This document shows, piece after piece, positions 60,438 to 64,000 of a stretch of DNA of 64,000 nt. The DNA lies in assembly GCF_009388985.1 (NCBI RefSeq), contig NZ_CP036422.1, positions 1,440,501 to 1,504,500 on the forward strand, given 5' to 3'. The position numbers and the translations under genes are program-made. A model generated the notes under the pieces. The model saw only the letters and a list, made by a program, of their open reading frames with translations, was not told the origin of the DNA and made no database searches. Numbering within the stretch: the stretch's first letter is position 1; the number at the start of each line of letters is the position of its first letter. The DNA comes from Halioglobus maricola. Its GTDB lineage: Bacteria > Pseudomonadota > Gammaproteobacteria > Pseudomonadales > Halieaceae.

Positions 60438-62282
60438 ATGAATAGTTCTGGATTCGCTCGATTCTCCGCGATTGCAGCGCTGGTACTGCCATCGTTGGCT
60501 CTCGCAATACCGCCACTGGTGCTCGCAGATAGCTACTCTCCCTACCCGGCACAGAAATTCCCGCGTCAGGTCTATTGGGGGGATACCCATCTGCACACAG
60601 CCTTGTCTGGAGATTCAATTTCTACCGGCAATCGTCTGATGCCGGAAGACGCCTATCGCTTTGCCCGGGGCGAGACAGTGACCACTACCACCGGAGTGCA
60701 AGCCCGTCTTAGTCGGCCACTGGACTTTGTCGTGGTGGCGGACCACTCGGAATATCTGGGTGTAATTGCAGACCTTGTAAGCGGTGCTCGCACGGCCGAG
60801 AACGAGTTTGAGAAACGTTGGCTGCAGGGTATACGTGAACGCAAAGTGAGGGAGCTTACGCGCGAATATCACAGCTATCTGAATACCAATGCGCCCTGGC
60901 GGCCCGATGAAAAACAGGAGCGCTCGGCATGGGAGCGCAGCGTATATTATGCAGAAAAAAACAATATACCGGGCCAGTTAACAGCGTTCATTGGCTATGA
61001 ATGGTCTACGACATTAGGTGATCAACACATGCACCGCAATGTGATTTTCCGGGATGGCGCAGACCGCACGAAGAAGATTGTTCCCTTCTCAAGTCTGGAT
61101 TCTACCAATCCAGAGGACCTTTGGGATTTTCTAGCAAGCTACGAAAGCAGTACTGGCGGCCGAGTACTCGCTATCCCTCATAACCCGAACTTGAGTATAG
61201 GCGGGGCTTTTCCTTCAGATGCGAAGGTACTCACACCGGAGTATGTAGCCAAGAAAAGACGCTTTGAGCCTCTAGTTGAGGTGACGCAAACTAAGGGTGA
61301 TTCAGAAACACATCCCGTGCTAAGTGCGGATGATGCTTTCGCTGACTTTGAAAGACACTCTGTGCCGGGGCCAGAACTTTCTGTTGAGAAAGAGCGGGCG
61401 TTGCGCAAAAAAGAGTACGCTCGAAGTGCACTACAAACAGGTCTCAAGGCCGAAAAACGTGTCGGCGAAAATCCTTATGGCTTTGGCATGATTGGAAGTA
61501 CGGATTCGCATATTGCCATTTCGGGCGTAGAAGAAAACAGCTTTTTTGGCAGCTTTACTCTCCTGGAGCCACCAATGCGCGCCAAAGGTGGCCCAATGGC
61601 TGCACGTTTTGCGAGCACTAGTGCGGCGGGCTATGCAGCGGTCTGGGCTACCGAAAATACCCGAGAGGCTATTTTTGACGCGATGATTCGTAAAGAGACT
61701 TACGCCTCCACAGGGCCGCGCATGACAGTACGCTTTTTTGCGGGGTGGGAGTTTGAGACGGCGCACGGTGTTAGTCCGGATGTTGCTGCTGTGGGTTACG
61801 CGTTAGGCGTCCCCATGGGAGGAGAGTTGCACAAGTCTGTCAATGTTGCTGCGCCATCGTTCCTGGTCTCCGCCAGCAAAGATCCGCTGGGTGCCAACCT
61901 GGACAGGATACAGATTATCAAGGGCTGGCTGGATGCCGATGGCAGTACCCGTGAGAAGGTCTACGATGTAGCCCTGTCCGATGCACGCCAGGTTGGCAGT
62001 GATGGCAGCGGGGTATCACCGGTGGGCTCAACAGTTGATGTCGACTCCGCCACCTATACCAACGCTATTGGCGATTCCCAACTCGCCACGGTGTGGCGGG
62101 ATCCTGATTTTGACGCGTCCCAGCCAGCATTCTACTACGCCAGGGTACTGGAAATCCCCACTCCCCGCTGGACTACTTACGACACAGTGCGTCTAGGCAC
62201 AGATTTACCGAAGCATGTTCCGGCTGAGATACAGGAGCGCGCGTACACATCTCCGATCTGGTATAGCACGGAGGAAGATTAG
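60438..62282 (+). CDS. DUF3604 protein, secreted
   Basis: 614 residues. Cleavable signal (SAIAALVLPSLALAIPPLVLA, about 10-30). Same domain as 54446: VYWGDTHLHTALSGDSISTG, DFVVVADHSEYLGV, FIGYEWSTTLGDQHMHRNVI (here split by residues), FGMIGSTDSHIAISGVEE and YASTGPRMTVRFF. Differs from its paralogue in length and anchor. Periplasmic metal-dependent hydrolase by fold; function unknown. Confidence 0.88.
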   Translation: MNSSGFARFSAIAALVLPSLALAIPPLVLADSYSPYPAQKFPRQVYWGDTHLHTALSGDSISTGNRLMPEDAYRFARGETVTTTTGVQARLSRPLDFVVVADHSEYLGVIADLVSGARTAENEFEKRWLQGIRERKVRELTREYHSYLNTNAPWRPDEKQERSAWERSVYYAEKNNIPGQLTAFIGYEWSTTLGDQHMHRNVIFRDGADRTKKIVPFSSLDSTNPEDLWDFLASYESSTGGRVLAIPHNPNLSIGGAFPSDAKVLTPEYVAKKRRFEPLVEVTQTKGDSETHPVLSADDAFADFERHSVPGPELSVEKERALRKKEYARSALQTGLKAEKRVGENPYGFGMIGSTDSHIAISGVEENSFFGSFTLLEPPMRAKGGPMAARFASTSAAGYAAVWATENTREAIFDAMIRKETYASTGPRMTVRFFAGWEFETAHGVSPDVAAVGYALGVPMGGELHKSVNVAAPSFLVSASKDPLGANLDRIQIIKGWLDADGSTREKVYDVALSDARQVGSDGSGVSPVGSTVDVDSATYTNAIGDSQLATVWRDPDFDASQPAFYYARVLEIPTPRWTTYDTVRLGTDLPKHVPAEIQERAYTSPIWYSTEED

Positions 62283-62322
62283 AAGGCTTTGGTCATGCTT
62301 TATATTCGGCTATAGAACTTGC

Positions 62323-63540
62323 CTACGCGCCCGTTGGTACATCAGAAAACGCCATACCCTTGTCCATTCTCGGTTCCTGGGGCAGCTGAAGTACCCGCTC
62401 TGCAATGATATTCGCCATGATCTCATCGGTGCCGCCTGCGATCCGCAAGCCCGGAATGCCCATGTAGGTCTGTTGGAAAAGCTGGCTTACAAACTCGTCT
62501 TTTGCCTCGTCCCATTCAACACCCTGTTGCTCAAGCAGGTCGATGGCAAATGCAGCCATGTCCTGTGTTTTTCGAGCGCCTACCAGTTTGCCGATTGAGT
62601 TCTCGGGGCCCGGAAGGTCGCCTTTTGACAAGGCTGACAAGCTGCGCTGCGCAGTGAACTTCAGACCCGCTTCCTCTACATACCAAGAGGCGAGCTTGGC
62701 GCGCACGGCCGAGTCTTCGATGGCCGGTTTTCCATTGATAGTGACGCGTTGTGCCAGCGCCTTCAGCGAATCGAAGTTTACGGCGCTATTGCCGGATCCG
62801 ATATTCGCGCGTTCGTTCATCAGGGTCGTCAAGGAAACCTGCCAGCCCTGCCCAACCTCACCCAGTCGCTGGCTGTCAGGAATACGAACGTTAGTGAAAT
62901 AGACTTCGTTGAATTCAGATGTGCCTGAGATCTGCTTGATGGGCTTAATCTCTATGCCCGCACTTTTCATGTCGACGTAGAAATATGTCAGGCCCTTGTG
63001 TTTTGCAACAGTAGGATCGGTGCGTAAAACCAGAATACCCCAGTCGGAATAGTGTGCGCCTGAAGTCCAGATCTTCTGCCCATTAACAATCCAGTCGTCG
63101 CCATCAGGTTCTGCCTTGGTTCTCAAGGCTGCAAGATCCGAACCCCCAGCGGGTTCGCTGAACAACTGGCACCAAATTTTTGCACCGCTGGCGAGGTCCG
63201 GTAGGAACCGTTCCTTGTCCGCATCATTGGCCCAGGTCATCAGGGTAGGGCCGGCCATACCTTGCCCAATATGCAGATATTGGTGTGCGTTGGGTGTGTC
63301 CAACTTAGCTTCTTCCTGCTGGAAAATGACATGCTGCATTTCCGTGGCGTCACGGCCGCCATAGACTTTCGGCCAGCGAATACAAGCCCAGCCGGCATCG
63401 GCTTTTTTCTTCTGCCAAAACATTCCCCGTTGAAACTCATCCAGGCCAGCGAGCTCCTCCTCAGTGGGGTTGTTGGAGATTAGCCAATCACGCGCTTCGG
63501 CTCTAAATGCTGCTTCTTCTTTACTGTCTTCAAAGTCCAT
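62323..63540 (-). CDS. Acyl-CoA dehydrogenase
   Basis: 405 residues. FAD/substrate motifs: QLFSEPAGGSDLAALRTKA, WIVNGQKIWTSGAHYSDWG, GGTDEIMANIIAERVLQLP. Catalyses alpha,beta-dehydrogenation of an acyl-CoA. It is read with the next acyl-CoA dehydrogenase gene 10 bp upstream; paired, divergent subunits of this kind form heteromeric enzymes in steroid and other alicyclic catabolism, which is inference here. Confidence 0.93.
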   Translation of the reverse strand: MDFEDSKEEAAFRAEARDWLISNNPTEEELAGLDEFQRGMFWQKKKADAGWACIRWPKVYGGRDATEMQHVIFQQEEAKLDTPNAHQYLHIGQGMAGPTLMTWANDADKERFLPDLASGAKIWCQLFSEPAGGSDLAALRTKAEPDGDDWIVNGQKIWTSGAHYSDWGILVLRTDPTVAKHKGLTYFYVDMKSAGIEIKPIKQISGTSEFNEVYFTNVRIPDSQRLGEVGQGWQVSLTTLMNERANIGSGNSAVNFDSLKALAQRVTINGKPAIEDSAVRAKLASWYVEEAGLKFTAQRSLSALSKGDLPGPENSIGKLVGARKTQDMAAFAIDLLEQQGVEWDEAKDEFVSQLFQQTYMGIPGLRIAGGTDEIMANIIAERVLQLPQEPRMDKGMAFSDVPTGA

Positions 63541-63550
63541 TCAGTACTTC

Positions 63551-64000
63551 CTATGCCGCTGCTATATCAGACGCGTTGATCAATTTATCCTGCCAGGATC
63601 GTTCGCTACCCACCGCAATTGCAAGAGCCTTGGAGCGACGGTAAAAGAACTGGCAATCGAACTCCCAGGTGTAGCCCATGCCGCCGTGCGTCTGGATGTT
63701 TTCTTTGGATGCGTAGTAGTAGGCCTGACTACTGCCAATTCTGGCGGTTGCCGCGGCGAGTGGCAGCTCTTTCGCATTGGTGCTCAAGGCCCACGCGCCG
63801 TAATAGGCGTTCGAGCGTGCCAGCGTATTTTTGACGAACATCTCAGCCAGTTTATGCTTGATGGCCTGAAAAGAGCCGATCGGCCGACCAAAGGCATAGC
63901 GTTCCAACGAATAGTTGCGAGCCATTTCAAGGCTGCTTTCGGCGCCGCCCAACTGCTCCCAGGCATAAAGCACTGCCGCACGATCCAGCACCTGTTGCAG
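63551..64000 (-). CDS. Acyl-CoA dehydrogenase, C-terminal part (cut by window edge)
   Basis: The open frame runs off the right edge, so the N-terminal domain is missing. The 149 visible residues include RYAFGRPIGSFQAIKHKLAE and QTHGGMGYTWEFDCQFFYRR of the C-terminal helical domain. Likely the partner of the gene at 62323. Confidence 0.88.
   Translation of the reverse strand: MQQVLDRAAVLYAWEQLGGAESSLEMARNYSLERYAFGRPIGSFQAIKHKLAEMFVKNTLARSNAYYGAWALSTNAKELPLAAATARIGSSQAYYYASKENIQTHGGMGYTWEFDCQFFYRRSKALAIAVGSERSWQDKLINASDIAAA

Overview
The window is a piece of a gammaproteobacterial chromosome, most likely a marine bacterium of the Halieaceae/Cellvibrionales type. This rests on the core gene order gyrA-serC-pheA-tyrA-aroA-cmk-rpsA-ihfB-lapAB-pyrF, which resembles the Pseudomonas-like order. 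It is supported by a proteobacterial dedicated sortase system, a wax-ester synthase/PHA-synthase-like pair, a large TonB receptor, DUF3604 proteins and acyl-CoA dehydrogenases. The genus assignment is inference; no database was searched.

Layout. 1-11.6 kb: end of gyrA, serine and aromatic amino-acid genes (hisC is absent from its usual place), cmk, rpsA, ihfB, the LPS-control pair lapA/lapB, pyrF and a ComEA-like protein. 11.6-15.6 kb: a minimal O-antigen initiation module (WbpV-, WbpL- and WbpM-like). 15.6-19.6 kb, minus strand: a small membrane protein, an iron-type alcohol dehydrogenase and an unusual fusion of a 6-phosphogluconolactonase/NagB-like domain with an alpha/beta hydrolase.

19.70-30.94 kb: an integrated mobile island bounded by a 58-bp direct repeat that copies the 3' part of tRNA-Asn. 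It carries a tyrosine integrase next to the rebuilt tRNA, a serine resolvase, a type II restriction-modification system with a controller protein, an McrA-like HNH nuclease, a KAP P-loop ATPase, a Sel1/TonB-C lipoprotein, a 57-residue zinc-ribbon membrane protein and a minimal protein with family-A DNA-polymerase-like motifs. Beside the last gene lies a 0.86-kb non-coding segment with degenerate repeats. I see no phage structural or conjugation genes. I read it as a mobile defence island with its own replication-related gene.

31.1-43.6 kb: uvrB, a sulfatase, the sensor kinase/response regulator pair and divergent target/sortase genes of the dedicated sortase system, then the WS/DGAT-like and PhaC-like operon. 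43.7-51.2 kb: the translation cluster thrS-infC(AUU start)-rpmI-rplT, then pheST-ihfA-merR and tRNA-Pro. 51.7-64 kb: a TonB-dependent receptor, two DUF3604 proteins bracketing an ACT-malic enzyme, a nitronate-monooxygenase-like enzyme, an NTF2-like protein and an enoyl-CoA hydratase, then two acyl-CoA dehydrogenases on the minus strand (the last is cut by the window edge). This end looks like a catabolic locus for an unidentified, probably hydrophobic or carboxylated, substrate.
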